Positions 43,596 to 52,099 of a stretch of DNA of 64,000 nt are shown here, one piece after another. Location: assembly GCA_004017275.1 (NCBI GenBank), contig SAKE01000003.1, forward strand, positions 1 through 64,000, written 5' to 3'. How positions within the stretch are numbered: position 1 is the stretch's first letter; each line of letters starts with the position of its first letter. The stretch comes from Mesorhizobium sp. GTDB taxonomy: Bacteria > Pseudomonadota > Alphaproteobacteria > Rhizobiales > Rhizobiaceae. The notes beneath the pieces were generated by a model that made no database searches, had not been told where the DNA came from, and saw nothing but the letters and a program-made list of their open reading frames with translations. Made by a program: the position numbers and the translations under genes.

Positions 43596-44072
43596 ATGGA
43601 CGATCTGTTCCTACATGTGTTGCAGGACATCTACTATGCTGAGGAGCAGATCCTGAAAGCGCTGCCCAATATGGTCGAGAAAGCGACAAACCGCGACTTG
43701 ACTGCGGCTTTCAAGAGCCATCTCGAAGAGACCGAGAAACAGATTCAACGCCTCGAACAAGCTTTCGAGCTGATTGGGGAATCGCCGAAAGGAACCGCTT
43801 GCCCAGCGATCGACGGCATCATCAAGGAGGCGAAGGAGATCGTAGGAGAAGTTGGTGAGAAGGAGGTGCTCGATGCCGCGCTCATCACCGCAGCACAGGC
43901 CGTCGAGCACTATGAGATTGCCCGATATGGAACGCTAATCGCCTGGGCTGAACAGACCGGCAAAGACGCGGTCGCGAAGCTTTTGGCTACAACCCTCACT
44001 GAGGAAAAAGCGGCCGACAAGAAGCTAACCACGATCGCCCAGCGGAAAGTCAATCAAAAAGCTGCTCGCTGA
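43596..44072 (+). CDS. DUF892 ferritin-like protein, 5' end damaged
   Basis: A 158-residue four-helix protein of the DUF892 (YciE/YciF) family: LHVLQDIYYAEEQILKALPN, LEETEKQIQRLEQAFELIGE, ACPAIDGIIKEAKEI and VEHYEIARYGTLIAWA carry the conserved acidic and His residues. Members are stress proteins that may bind iron. The normal start (MGLFTxxDIKTMDDLF) is visible with an AGGAG site and ATG at 43570, but four bases are missing after MGLFT, so that ATG is out of frame. The usable start is probably the ATG at 43596, with no ribosome site of its own. An intact relative lies at 56.4 kb. Confidence 0.82.
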   Translation: MDDLFLHVLQDIYYAEEQILKALPNMVEKATNRDLTAAFKSHLEETEKQIQRLEQAFELIGESPKGTACPAIDGIIKEAKEIVGEVGEKEVLDAALITAAQAVEHYEIARYGTLIAWAEQTGKDAVAKLLATTLTEEKAADKKLTTIAQRKVNQKAAR

Positions 44073-44097
44073 GTATCGGAGGATCGAGAGTTAGAGC

Positions 44098-45645
44098 ATG
44101 AACGCGCAGGGCGAATATACCCGGTCTCTCTGGATGAACGTGGAAGTCGATCCCGCCGCTCCAATTTTCTCGGGGACACAGAGTTGCGACACGATAATCA
44201 TCGGATCCGGAATTGCGGGACTGTCCGTGGCCTACGAACTGACCGCCATAGGCGAGACCGTTGTCGTGATTGATCGCGGCCCCATTGCCGCTGGCATGAC
44301 GTCGCGAACGACAGCGCATCTCGCGCCGATTTGTGACGACGGGCTGGGTGCACTAATCAACATTCGCGGTGAAGAGATGGCTCGACTTTTCCAGCAGAGC
44401 CAGGAAGCGGCGGTCGCCCGTCTTGAGGAGATCGTCGGCGAGCTGGGCATCGATTGTAATTTCCGCCGGCTGGATGCTTTCCTCTTTCCCGCGATGGGTA
44501 TTCGGCCGAAAAACGCCCTCAATCAGCGCCAGGAGGAGTTCGATGCCGCGCGAAAGATAGGTGCAGCTGCTAAACTCGTGACCGGTGTGCCGCTCAAAGG
44601 CTTCGAAAAGGCGCCCGTTCTTCGCTATCCGAACCAGGCAACCTTCCACCCGCTGCGGTATCTTCGAGGACTTGCCGCGGCTATACGCGAGAGGGGCGGT
44701 CTTATCTTTGCCAACAGCACCGTGGTGGCGCTTGAGGAACTGGCGGAAGGTGGGGTGCGCGTCTCTACTGAGAACGGCGGATCGATCGCGGCATCACACG
44801 CCGTCGTTGCCACCAATTCGCCAATCAACAATCGTTTTCGCTTGCACACAAAGATGTCGCCATATCGAACGTACGCCATGGCCTTCACTCTGCCTCATGG
44901 CGATCTTCCAGATGCGCTCTTCTGGGACACTGGCGATCCCTATCACTACGTCCGGATAAACCCAGGCCCCGGCTCGGTGGACTATCTTATTGTAGGGGGA
45001 GCCGACCACAAATCGGGCGAGGCTGACGACGGCGACATCCGGTTCGAAGCGATCGAGGCATGGATACGCTCGCTAGTGCCAACTTTGGGCAAAGAGGTAA
45101 CGCGATGGTCTGGACAAGTTCTCGACACGATCGATTATTGCGCCTTCATCGGTCTCAACCCCGGCAGCACATCGGTCTATGTCGTCACTGGCGACTCCGG
45201 ACAAGGCATCACGCATGGCGCGCTTGCCGGACTTCTTTTGAAGGATCTGATCCTCGGCGAATCCAATCCCTGGAGCGAGGTTTACGAACCTTCACGCAAA
45301 ACGCCTTTCGGCGTGGTCAATTATATTCGAGAAAACGCCTCGGCGGTGACAAATCTTGCCGGGTACTTGCTGCCTGGCGAGTTGAAGTCGCTCGATGAGC
45401 TCTCTCACGGTCAAGGTGGAATTTTGCGGGATGGAATGCGCAAGATCGCCGCCTGTCGCGACATGGCGGGTAACGTCCACCTGCATGCCGCCGGGTGCAC
45501 GCACGCGGGGTGCGAAGTCGCCTGGAATTCGACAGAGCAATGTTGGGACTGCTCTTGCCATGGATCACATTTCGGCCCGGATGGGACTGTTCTGAATGGC
45601 CCCGCTGTGCTTCCGCTGCAGCGGATCGACTTTCCGATGCGGTGA
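44098..45645 (+). CDS. FAD-dependent oxidoreductase with Rieske domain
   Basis: A 515-residue protein. The N-terminal FAD/NAD(P)-binding fold has the dinucleotide motif IIIGSGIAGLSVAYELTA at residues 31-48 and a DAO-type body. The C-terminus is a Rieske 2Fe-2S domain with CTHAGC and CSCHGSHFGPDGT. The substrate is unknown. Such fusions are common beside stress genes in soil bacteria. It starts 26 bases after the DUF892 gene and probably shares its stress-type promoter. Confidence 0.9.
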   Translation: MNAQGEYTRSLWMNVEVDPAAPIFSGTQSCDTIIIGSGIAGLSVAYELTAIGETVVVIDRGPIAAGMTSRTTAHLAPICDDGLGALINIRGEEMARLFQQSQEAAVARLEEIVGELGIDCNFRRLDAFLFPAMGIRPKNALNQRQEEFDAARKIGAAAKLVTGVPLKGFEKAPVLRYPNQATFHPLRYLRGLAAAIRERGGLIFANSTVVALEELAEGGVRVSTENGGSIAASHAVVATNSPINNRFRLHTKMSPYRTYAMAFTLPHGDLPDALFWDTGDPYHYVRINPGPGSVDYLIVGGADHKSGEADDGDIRFEAIEAWIRSLVPTLGKEVTRWSGQVLDTIDYCAFIGLNPGSTSVYVVTGDSGQGITHGALAGLLLKDLILGESNPWSEVYEPSRKTPFGVVNYIRENASAVTNLAGYLLPGELKSLDELSHGQGGILRDGMRKIAACRDMAGNVHLHAAGCTHAGCEVAWNSTEQCWDCSCHGSHFGPDGTVLNGPAVLPLQRIDFPMR

Positions 45646-45807
45646 CTGCGCGCTCTAAATAGGCAGATCGCCAACCCCGCGCCTGTCCTTCCTGACGAAG
45701 GAGACGCTGGCTGAGCGCGGATACCAAATCGGTAGCGGTTGAAGGCAGCTGAAAAAACTTGGTTCCTGGAATATTTCCGACAAATAGATCTCGAGCTGGG
45801 CGGGGCC

Positions 45808-46050
45808 CTAATCGGAAGGGAACAACATGTCGGCCTCCTTAGCCGCAGCTTGGAAAGCTTTTCGTATTATCTGCGGGTCGATTGGATCGCCCTCCAAGGC
45901 AGACTGGCAAAGGATCATCGCCTTGTGCCACCTAGGGCCACGTTTTGACCATTTGCGGAGCTGCTCGGCGGCTTTTTGAACGTGATCAACACCATAGCAT
46001 AAGCCCAGTCGGTCGGTCCTCACATAGACCGGAGAAGAGAAAGACCGCAT
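45808..46050 (-). CDS. DUF982 protein
   Basis: An 80-residue protein of the rhizobial DUF982 family: PVYVRTDRLGLCYGVDHVQK, then AAEQLRKWSKRGPRWHKAMI and CQSALEGDPIDPQIIRKAFQ. The function of this family is unknown; rhizobia have many copies. I use the ATG at 46050. The first codons and a palindrome upstream (CCGCCGGC/GCCGGCG, 46088-46106) are repeated in a decayed form at 53.0 kb. Confidence 0.8.
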   Translation of the reverse strand: MRSFSSPVYVRTDRLGLCYGVDHVQKAAEQLRKWSKRGPRWHKAMILCQSALEGDPIDPQIIRKAFQAAAKEADMLFPSD

Positions 46051-46237
46051 TGCCAACTCGCGAATTCAAGGCAACGAAAAAGAATCCGCCGGCCGATGCC
46101 GGCGAGGTCTGGAATAGCCAGCGTGGACTGGCAGAGATCAATGATCGACGGCAGACTTTGTTGCAGGCTTTTCGAACAGGCTGGCGCATGCCCACTCCGA
46201 CGTAACCAGAAGGTCGTGCGAGCGCGACACCGCCATG

Positions 46238-46515
46238 ATGCGGAATCATCTCCTCGAACTCTCTGGGATTGGCGATGCGTTTGTTGGTTTCCCTCACAAT
46301 CGACAGGATCGCCGCGAACTGGTCTTCACGCGGTGGTTGACCTCGCACATCAGCAGCCGGATGCGGCGCTCGCCTTCCTTGGCGGCGGTGATGTCGCGGG
46401 CGATCGTGCGCCGATAATATCGCCGGAAGAGTTCCTGATCGCGAAACCCCTGACTGAAACAGCAACCAGCGGAGCCGTCCTTCCGCTTTCGCATCGTATC
46501 AAAGCTCGCCACGCC
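46238..46515 (-). pseudogene. PAS/HWE-type histidine kinase remnant
   Basis: Pieces in at least three frames: RKRKDGS and APLVAVSVRGFAIRNSSGDI from a PAS domain, IARDITAAKEGERRIRLLMC with EVNHRVKN, the phospho-acceptor His motif, and FAAILSIVRETNKRIANPRE. The order is right, but the ATP-binding domain is gone. Proteins of this type (HisKA_2/HWE) often feed the general stress response, but this copy is dead. Confidence 0.75.
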
Positions 46516-46564
46516 CTCGCCTGAGAAAGCTCACAGCTGCGCGGCTGGGAATCACGGCAAGCGC

Positions 46565-46765
46565 CTAAGCCTCGGAACGGTCGGGATTTTCGGCCTTGTC
46601 CCACTCGGCACCCAGCACACCGAACTCCTGCGACTTCATGCCGGTCTCGGCGGTCAAGAAACCCTTCTCCGCGAGCCCCCGGCGCAGGAGCTCGCGCACG
46701 GCGGCGGAACGGCTCGGCATGCGTTTTTCGAAGCGCCAGTTCTCCAGTTCCTCTTCGGTCAACAT
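46565..46765 (-). CDS. Ribbon-helix-helix-like small regulator
   Basis: A 66-residue protein: MLTEEELENWRFEKRMPSRS and AAVRELLRRGLAEKGFL fit the ribbon-helix-helix fold of small DNA-binding proteins or antitoxins. No toxin gene is adjacent. The ribosome site is weak (AGG ten bases upstream). It lies beside a decayed kinase, so it may be a survivor of a larger unit. The assignment by pattern is moderate. Confidence 0.65.
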   Translation of the reverse strand: MLTEEELENWRFEKRMPSRSAAVRELLRRGLAEKGFLTAETGMKSQEFGVLGAEWDKAENPDRSEA

Positions 46766-46854
46766 GGTCTGCGGCCTTTGCGGCCAGCCATCCTAGCCAA
46801 CCTAACGGGCCATAATGCCACCCGCCTGGCAAATGGTCGATCTCTCAAGGAGAT

Positions 46855-46886
46855 GCCCGCTCCGGCGGGGAGTGACCGGAGCGGGC
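46855..46886. other. Strong perfect hairpin
   Basis: GCCCGCTCCGG and CCGGAGCGGGC form a perfect 11-bp stem with a 10-base loop. There is no T-tract, so it may be a structural or insulating element rather than an intrinsic terminator. It lies between the regulator and the csbD promoter. Confidence 0.6.
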
Positions 46887-46995
46887 TGGACCGGGCTCTG
46901 GATTCCCAATCCGCAGCGCCCCCTTCGCGGGGGCGGGGAATGCGCGCCGTGCAACAGGAATATCAGCAGCGTCTAAATGTTTCCTCGCCATGTCA

Positions 46996-47020
46996 GGAAC
47001 TCCGGGCTGGTGCCGCCGTT
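46996..47020 (+). promoter_or_regulatory. EcfG-type promoter of csbD-like gene
   Basis: GGAAC, 16 bases, CGTT: perfect consensus, ending 31 bases before the ATG at 47052. Confidence 0.8.
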
Positions 47021-47051
47021 AGTCCGTATGTAAACGAAGGAGGTCCGCACC

Positions 47052-47255
47052 ATGGATTGGAACCGCGTCGAAGGAAACTGGAAGCAGGTCAAGGGCAAGG
47101 TGAAGGAACAGTGGGGCAAGCTCACCGACGACGACCTCGACCGCATCGCGGGAAAACGCGACCAACTCGAAGGCAAGATCCAGGAACGCTACGGCATCGA
47201 GAAGGACCGCGTCCGCCGCGACATCGATGAGTGGTACGCCCGCCAAGGTTGGTAG
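47052..47255 (+). CDS. CsbD-family stress protein
   Basis: A 67-residue hydrophilic helical protein. MDWNRVEGNWKQVKGKVKEQ, then WGKLTDDDLDRIAGKRDQLE and GKIQERYG are the CsbD signature. CsbD proteins are abundant general stress proteins of unknown mechanism. GGAGG lies nine bases before the ATG. The promoter upstream is one of the best stress-type matches in the window. Confidence 0.92.
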   Translation: MDWNRVEGNWKQVKGKVKEQWGKLTDDDLDRIAGKRDQLEGKIQERYGIEKDRVRRDIDEWYARQGW

Positions 47256-47482
47256 CGATTCACGCATTATCCGGAGTCGTCCGGGGTGATGTCGTTCTGC
47301 GGGGAAAGTAAGCCGCCTCGGAGGTCGCGTCGCGGACGGCCGCTTCTATGGCGGACAAGGCAAGAACATGCCTGCAGGAAACCGTCGCCATGCATTGGAA
47401 ATGCACCTCGCGCGCGCTCAAATAACCATCAACGGCTATCGATCTCTGCTGGCAGGCGGGCGGCATACTGGCCTGACAAATA

Positions 47483-47507
47483 GGAACACGTCGGCTGCCG
47501 AATGGTT
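47483..47507 (+). promoter_or_regulatory. EcfG-type promoter of KTSC pseudogene
   Basis: GGAAC, 16 bases, GGTT. The -10 ends only seven bases before the ATG at 47515, so any transcript would be nearly leaderless. Confidence 0.55.
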
Positions 47508-47514
47508 TACTGTC

Positions 47515-47858
47515 ATGCCGTCGACCCTGATATGCAGAATTGAGTACGACCCGGACAGTCGGATACTCTCGGTGTGGTTCGTCCCCAGGGACAAACTCTA
47601 TGAATTTGGGGACGTCCCGCCAGAGAGACCTTCGCCGCGTTGCGATCGGCCTTCGCCAAAGGCCGCTACTTCAACAGTCACATCCGCAACCGGTTCCGGT
47701 ATCGCCGAAGCGATTCCGTGCACGGGCCTGTCGTGCCACATCACTTGCCTGAGATCCCGCATGTCGACCGGCTGCCCACAGATCGGAAACAGGTAAAAAT
47801 AATCGGCTTCGTTCTCAAGAGGGTCGCCATTGCGCCTGCCGGTGACCAATGGGCCTAG
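47515..47858 (+). pseudogene. KTSC-domain gene with 2-base insertion
   Basis: It starts MPSTLICRIEYDPDSRILSV, WFVPRDKLYEFGDVPPE. In the run GAGAGA near 47625 two extra bases shift the frame. In the next frame the domain continues TFAALRSAFAKGRYFNSHIR, NRFRYR and then a 45-residue tail. The intact homologue at 53.7-53.9 kb shows the unshifted order. KTSC domains occur alone or on tRNA synthetase-like proteins; the function is unknown. Confidence 0.8.
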
Positions 47859-47872
47859 ATCAGAAAGCTTTG

Positions 47873-48064
47873 TCACCGTGCGCCCAGCACCTTGGCTTTG
47901 CGCTCTAGCACCTCCCGGTCGTTGCCGTGCTCTTTGATGAGTTTCCGGACTTCAGGAATTGTGAGCCCGAACTTGCTGGCGAGATACCCCACCTCGTATT
48001 CCTCGTCACCTGCGACGCGGTCGCGATCACGAAAATCTCGCTTGGTCTTGTCGTCGTCCGTCAT
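47873..48064 (-). CDS. DUF3606 protein
   Basis: A 63-residue protein with the DUF3606 signature: DRDRVAGDEEYEVGYLASKF and GLTIPEVRKLIKEHGNDREV. It is a small helical protein, common in several copies in Rhizobiales, function unknown. GGAGGAG stands five bases before the ATG. A possible stress-type promoter lies upstream. Relatives are at 54.1 kb and, more distantly, 61.5 kb. Confidence 0.85.
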   Translation of the reverse strand: MTDDDKTKRDFRDRDRVAGDEEYEVGYLASKFGLTIPEVRKLIKEHGNDREVLERKAKVLGAR

Positions 48065-48086
48065 GGTTGCTCCTCCGGTTAGAAGG

Positions 48087-48111
48087 AACAGCGAACGAAG
48101 CGGAACGTTCC
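48087..48111 (-). promoter_or_regulatory. EcfG-like promoter of DUF3606 gene
   Basis: Minus strand: GGAAC, 16 bases, TGTT, ending 23 bases before the ATG at 48064. The -10 is weaker than consensus. The GGAAC is part of a GGAACGTTCC palindrome. Confidence 0.45.
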
Positions 48112-48191
48112 GTCTCGCTTTTTACGCACAGCTAAATGGGACGCTTATGGATCTGCGATATTGAATCAAATTCGAGTTGCGTGGGGTTCCG

Positions 48192-48760
48192 ATGCGTAAG
48201 CCTGCCGGCGGCGCCCGGCTGTCCTTCATTCGTCCGATGGAGCCCGAGCTGGTTGAACAGCCGCCCAGGGGCGACGAATGGAGCCACGATCAAATTCGAC
48301 GGCTACCGCACCCAAATGGTCAAGGATGCCGATGGCATCCGGCTCTACACCAAGACCGGCGTAGACCGTTGAAATATCGGCCGCTTGCTGAGGAGACCAG
48401 GGCACTCGATGCGGAAAGCTTCATCATCGAGGGTGAAGTGATCATCCCCAATGAGGCCGGACTGTCCACCTTCCGCGCGCTGCGGTCGGCCATCACCAGA
48501 CGACCGCAAGACCTTATCTAGTCGCGTTCGATCTTCTCCACCCCAACGGCCACGATCTGCGCGATATGGCGCTGAAGGATCGGCGAGAAGTCCTCCAAGC
48601 CCTGATCCCTGGCGCCGGCCATGTTCAATTCAGCGAGGCCCTGCCAGGCGCCGGCGCCATGACTACGAAATTTCCATTCGCCGAAGACACGCTCGGCAAG
48701 AAGCTAGAGGCCGGCACGGGCCTTTCGGTCGATTGCCTAACGGAAGGCTGCGCTTGACGT
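48192..48760 (+). pseudogene. Decayed LigD-type ATP-dependent DNA ligase
   Basis: Fragments in several frames follow the order of a LigD ligase domain: RLSFIRPMEPELVEQPPRGD, then the nucleotidyl-transfer motif IKFDGYRTQ, YRPLAEETRALDAES, FIIEGEVIIPNEAGLSTFRA and LKDRREVLQALIPGAG. At least three frameshifts separate them and the C-terminal part is missing. It is a second, dead ligase beside the intact one at 55.1 kb. Confidence 0.8.
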
Positions 48761-49145
48761 TGCCGAGCTGGTGAAGCGTTTGGCCCTGATCAGCCATGCC
48801 TGCTTAGGATCTGAAATCATCCATTGCCATGAGGGCCGCGCCGTCCGGCTGCGACGACCGGAACCTGAGTTCACCAACTGCGCGTAAGGCCGGACAAGCG
48901 GGGCCGCCGTTAGTAGGTTCAGTCTGGCCATTCGGTAGCGAAACATTAGCGCGTCCTTACGGTTCTCTCTGGGAAATCCTCTCTTTCTGGGTCTGGCCGC
49001 TCTACTCCGTAAAATGCGCTGATTTTGACATGCGTGCAGGATCGCTTGCCAGGCAAGGCAGTGCGCTCAAGGCCGCTCCGACAGGCCGCCTGAGCGTCCG
49101 CCTGGGACTTCGGTCTATTCCGACTGGGACCATGGGCCCAGGCGC
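48761..49145. other. Spacer before exported PRC protein
   Basis: About 385 bases without a supported gene. Antisense frames are Ser/Arg-rich. It ends at a stress-type promoter. Confidence 0.4.
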
Positions 49146-49170
49146 GGAACGTAAGGCAATCGTTGCCGTT
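49146..49170 (+). promoter_or_regulatory. EcfG-type promoter of exported PRC protein
   Basis: GGAAC, 16 bases, CGTT: perfect consensus, ending 66 bases before the ATG at 49237. Confidence 0.75.
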
Positions 49171-49236
49171 GCTCGAAAGTGACGCCGGCAAACCAACGGC
49201 AGTCCATCAACCAGGCAACCCATAAGGAAATCTACG

Positions 49237-50079
49237 ATGATCCGGAAAATATTGGTGACCGCGGCGACCACCGCGCTGTTGTCGACAGCGCTCTGCACCG
49301 CACAGGCTTACGCCGAGGACAAGACCAAGCCCGCTTCCCAAGCCGCGGTCGTCGCGCCCGTGACCGATGGAAGCCTTGTGTCCAAGATTATGGGCGCATC
49401 TGTCTATGACAGCACGGCCGATGACGCGACGAAGATCGGGGACGTCAACGACGTTGTCCTCGACAAGGACGGCAAAGCCAAATTGATCGTCATCGGGGTC
49501 GGGGGATTCCTCGGTGTCGGTGAGAAGAATGTCGCCTATGATTTCAGCAAGATCGAATGGGTCGACAAGAAAGGCGAGCGCTGGCTCGTCGCCAAAACCA
49601 CGAAGGAAGAGCTTCAGGCTCAGCCTAACTTCGACACGAAGGCCTATGATACCGCCAACACCCAACCTGCTACCAGCACAGCCAATCAAATGGCTGCTGC
49701 CAAGACGGACCAAGCTGCGACGGCCTCTATCGACAAGTCAACGCTGACCGCGATGCCGTCCGACAAGATCAGCGCGGCAAATCTGATCGGCACCAATGTC
49801 TATGGGGCGGACGATGCGAAGGTCGGCGAAATCGGCGACGTCATCCTGACCGGCGACAAGAAGGTCGATGCCATCATCGTGGACGTCGGCGGCTTTCTCG
49901 GCATTGGCGAAAAGAAGGTCGCCGTCGGTATGGAGAACCTCAAGTTCATGACCGACAAAAACGGCAACCGCTATCTCTACACGAATTTCACCAAGGACCA
50001 GCTGGAGGCACAAACGGCCTACGACAAGGGCACCTACGCTCAGAACCGCGACAAGCAGCGCATCATTGTCAATCAGTGA
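49237..50079 (+). CDS. Exported protein with two PRC-barrel domains
   Basis: A 280-residue protein with a signal peptide (MIRKILVTAATTALLSTALC, cleavage near AYA-ED). Two PRC-barrels follow: about 45-125 (VVLDKDGKAKLIVIGVGGFL) and 175-255 (VILTGDKKVDAIIVDVGGFL, GIGEKKVAVGMENLKF). A Thr/Ala/Gln-rich linker joins them. It is expected in the periplasm. Two-barrel exported PRC proteins are common in rhizobia, with unknown role. A short ribosome site (AAGGAAA) precedes the ATG. A tiny membrane protein follows 60 bases later. Confidence 0.92.
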   Translation: MIRKILVTAATTALLSTALCTAQAYAEDKTKPASQAAVVAPVTDGSLVSKIMGASVYDSTADDATKIGDVNDVVLDKDGKAKLIVIGVGGFLGVGEKNVAYDFSKIEWVDKKGERWLVAKTTKEELQAQPNFDTKAYDTANTQPATSTANQMAAAKTDQAATASIDKSTLTAMPSDKISAANLIGTNVYGADDAKVGEIGDVILTGDKKVDAIIVDVGGFLGIGEKKVAVGMENLKFMTDKNGNRYLYTNFTKDQLEAQTAYDKGTYAQNRDKQRIIVNQ

Positions 50080-50138
50080 GGTCGAAATCCGCTCGCGCCG
50101 GTGTGACGCGGGCGTTGCTCAACATAGGGAGAGCGACC

Positions 50139-50213
50139 ATGAACAATCTTATCTGGCTCATAGGAGCAATAGTCATCATAATAGCCATATTGAGCTTCCT
50201 CGGCCTCCGGTGA
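50139..50213 (+). CDS. 24-residue membrane peptide
   Basis: The peptide MNNLIWLIGAIVIIIAILSF plus LGLR is a single hydrophobic helix. AGGGAG stands seven bases before the ATG. It lies 60 bases after the exported PRC gene and probably shares its transcript. Such tiny proteins are often missed in annotation. Hydrophobicity and the ribosome site support it; no function is known. Confidence 0.65.
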   Translation: MNNLIWLIGAIVIIIAILSFLGLR

Positions 50214-50451
50214 TCTCTCTGGAAGCCCGAAGCAGATGCGAGGGGTCCTGGATTGACTGATGGCCGGCCGCGGCTCGCCAGCAGCGGCAGTTGCGGCCGA
50301 TCTCGCGCGGTCGATATTGACCATGACGGCTTGTGGTTTCACGCCGGCGGCACCAACCTTACGGACGCATTGGAATGTGAGGCCACGCATGCCCTAAGCA
50401 CGGAAGCCTTCTTGAAATCTGCTGGCTAGTCGCTCATTCCACTACTCAGGC

Positions 50452-50648
50452 ACCTGGCAACTCGTCATCAACACCGGCACCACAATCACCAGAATACGCA
50501 GAACCGCGACGGCGCCGTCCAGGCCAAGGTCGACGAGTTGATCCGTTCGGCCCGTGCCAAGAACGGCTTCATCGTTACCGAGCATTCTCACGGAAGCCGA
50601 GTCGACGAATTCCGCGCTCGCTGCGTCAAAGCCAAGGAAAGAGGTTGA
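50452..50648 (+). pseudogene. Low-affinity iron permease remnant
   Basis: WQLVINTGTTIT is followed, after an internal deletion and frame change, by QNTQNRDGAVQAKVDELIRS and ARAKNGFIVTEHSH. These are the last helix and cytoplasmic tail of the low-affinity iron permease family. The stop is at 50646. The first three quarters of the gene are missing. Confidence 0.75.
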
Positions 50649-50831
50649 GCGGAGACGCCACCACCTCGATCACGGCACGTCCTGCCGCTGGCTTCCTCTT
50701 CATACGAGATCCAAAAGTGCGAGGAGTATCGACAGGACCGCCAGCTCGAGCGCGGGCTGGAACAAGGTGAGCGGTTCGGTTTTTCAAACAAACCAAACCG
50801 CTCAGGGGCGGCAAGATTACGAATGAGGCTG

Positions 50832-51740
50832 TCAGCCGCGAACGAACAGTGCCTCGTCTTCGTCGCGCTGCTTGCCGCCGAGCGCTGCGGCAACGCTGGC
50901 GATGAAAGCGCCCACGATCATTGACAAAGCGCCGACAAGCGCGAAAGTGGCACTTGCCTTCCTGGCTGCATCCGCAGCCGCCTTCGCCTTGTTCTTAGCA
51001 TCGTCGACAGCCGCGAGCACGGTATCTACGCGCTTGGCGGCATCGGCCTCCGAAAGCCCAGTGCGGGATCCGACCAGTTTCGCAAGATAGGCCTTATCGC
51101 CGGCCGAGACTTCACCTCTGGCGGCGCTCGCCACCAAGATGCGCGATGCCTGGGCGGTGGCGGCGGCGTCGTTCTGCCCGGCCGTCGTCGCGGCGGCATC
51201 GGCCGGACGAAACAGGGTATCGACGAAATAGCCAACGCTGTTGTTCTCGGTTAGACCGGTCGCTGCACTCGCGGCCGCGGACGTAGCACCCGCCGCCGCA
51301 CCCGACGCAACGTTGGACGCGGCCTGCACGCCGGCGCCGATCGTCGCCGACAAGGCGGAGCCAAAAACACCTACGACAAGCAGCGTTGCCAGCGCCCAAG
51401 CAAGGAATCCGTGCGCGGTATCGCGGAAGGTGACTTCATCGTCGTGAATGCCGACCCATTTTGCCCGTAGGCGGCCGGTGAGATAGCCACCCAATCCGGC
51501 CGACAGCCACTGTACGACGACGAGCCAAATTGCGGCCGAAACCACGAAAGTAACCGCCGATGCGCTTGCGCCGGTCCAAGGTGAAACCATGGTCAGCCCA
51601 AGTCCGGAGCCGACCAACATCAGGACCACTGTCAGGGTCGATGCCGCAAAAGCACCCGCGATGATCGGACCCCAGCTCACGGCGGATAACGAAGATTCCT
51701 TTTTGCCGGAATCTTCCGCCTCAGTAACTGCGGAGTTCAT
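50832..51740 (-). CDS. Uncharacterised membrane protein, Ala-rich
   Basis: A 302-residue inner-membrane protein: three N-terminal spans (VSWGPIIAGAFAASTLTVVL, AVTFVVSAAIWLVVVQWLSA, FLAWALATLLVVGVFGSALS), a long Ala/Thr-rich soluble part (about 135-260, partly helical), and a C-terminal span (FALVGALSMIVGAFIASVAA). It resembles a common rhizobial hypothetical family. No catalytic motif is seen. It lies ten bases after the 25-residue membrane peptide and probably shares its stress-type promoter. Confidence 0.8.
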   Translation of the reverse strand: MNSAVTEAEDSGKKESSLSAVSWGPIIAGAFAASTLTVVLMLVGSGLGLTMVSPWTGASASAVTFVVSAAIWLVVVQWLSAGLGGYLTGRLRAKWVGIHDDEVTFRDTAHGFLAWALATLLVVGVFGSALSATIGAGVQAASNVASGAAAGATSAAASAATGLTENNSVGYFVDTLFRPADAAATTAGQNDAAATAQASRILVASAARGEVSAGDKAYLAKLVGSRTGLSEADAAKRVDTVLAAVDDAKNKAKAAADAARKASATFALVGALSMIVGAFIASVAAALGGKQRDEDEALFVRG

Positions 51741-51750
51741 GTGAGGCTCC

Positions 51751-51828
51751 CTACCGTGCGAACAACCAGAGCAGGATGATGATCGGAATTGGAACTCCGA
51801 GAAGCCAAAGCAATATACCGCGTCCCAT
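51751..51828 (-). CDS. 25-residue membrane peptide
   Basis: The peptide reads MGRGILLWLLGVPIPIIILL plus WLFAR, a single hydrophobic helix. A strong TAGGAGG stands six bases before the ATG. It is the first gene of a unit with the 302-residue membrane protein. Near-identical small peptides with this look occur in rhizobia. A possible stress-type promoter lies 33 bases upstream. Confidence 0.75.
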   Translation of the reverse strand: MGRGILLWLLGVPIPIIILLWLFAR

Positions 51829-51860
51829 TTGAACCTCCTATATTTCTGAGACGAGATACC

Positions 51861-51885
51861 AATTCCTAAAGCTGGCTTTTGTTCC
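51861..51885 (-). promoter_or_regulatory. EcfG-like promoter of membrane peptide unit
   Basis: Minus strand: GGAAC, 16 bases, AATT, ending 33 bases before the ATG at 51828. The -35 is perfect and the -10 is degenerate. Confidence 0.4.
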
Positions 51886-52099
51886 AGAGGTTTATTGATA
51901 GAAATTCAGAAATAAGGTCTGATTTATTTGTTGCTATATGCCGATGGCTTCGCCTTCGCGCCCTGCTGGCAGGAGCGCGGGCTAATCGGATAATTTGCCG
52001 ACTCCGGCCTCTAAAAGTCGGTGCCGCTGGAAAGCCAAACTTCAAAGCGGTGTATTAGTTCCACCTTAAACGATGGCCTAAAGTTAAGCGGCTGGGACT

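Noticed and set aside
50554..50826. 90-codon plus-strand frame after the iron permease remnant
   Set aside because: Out of frame with the recognisable permease tail and with shadow-like composition.
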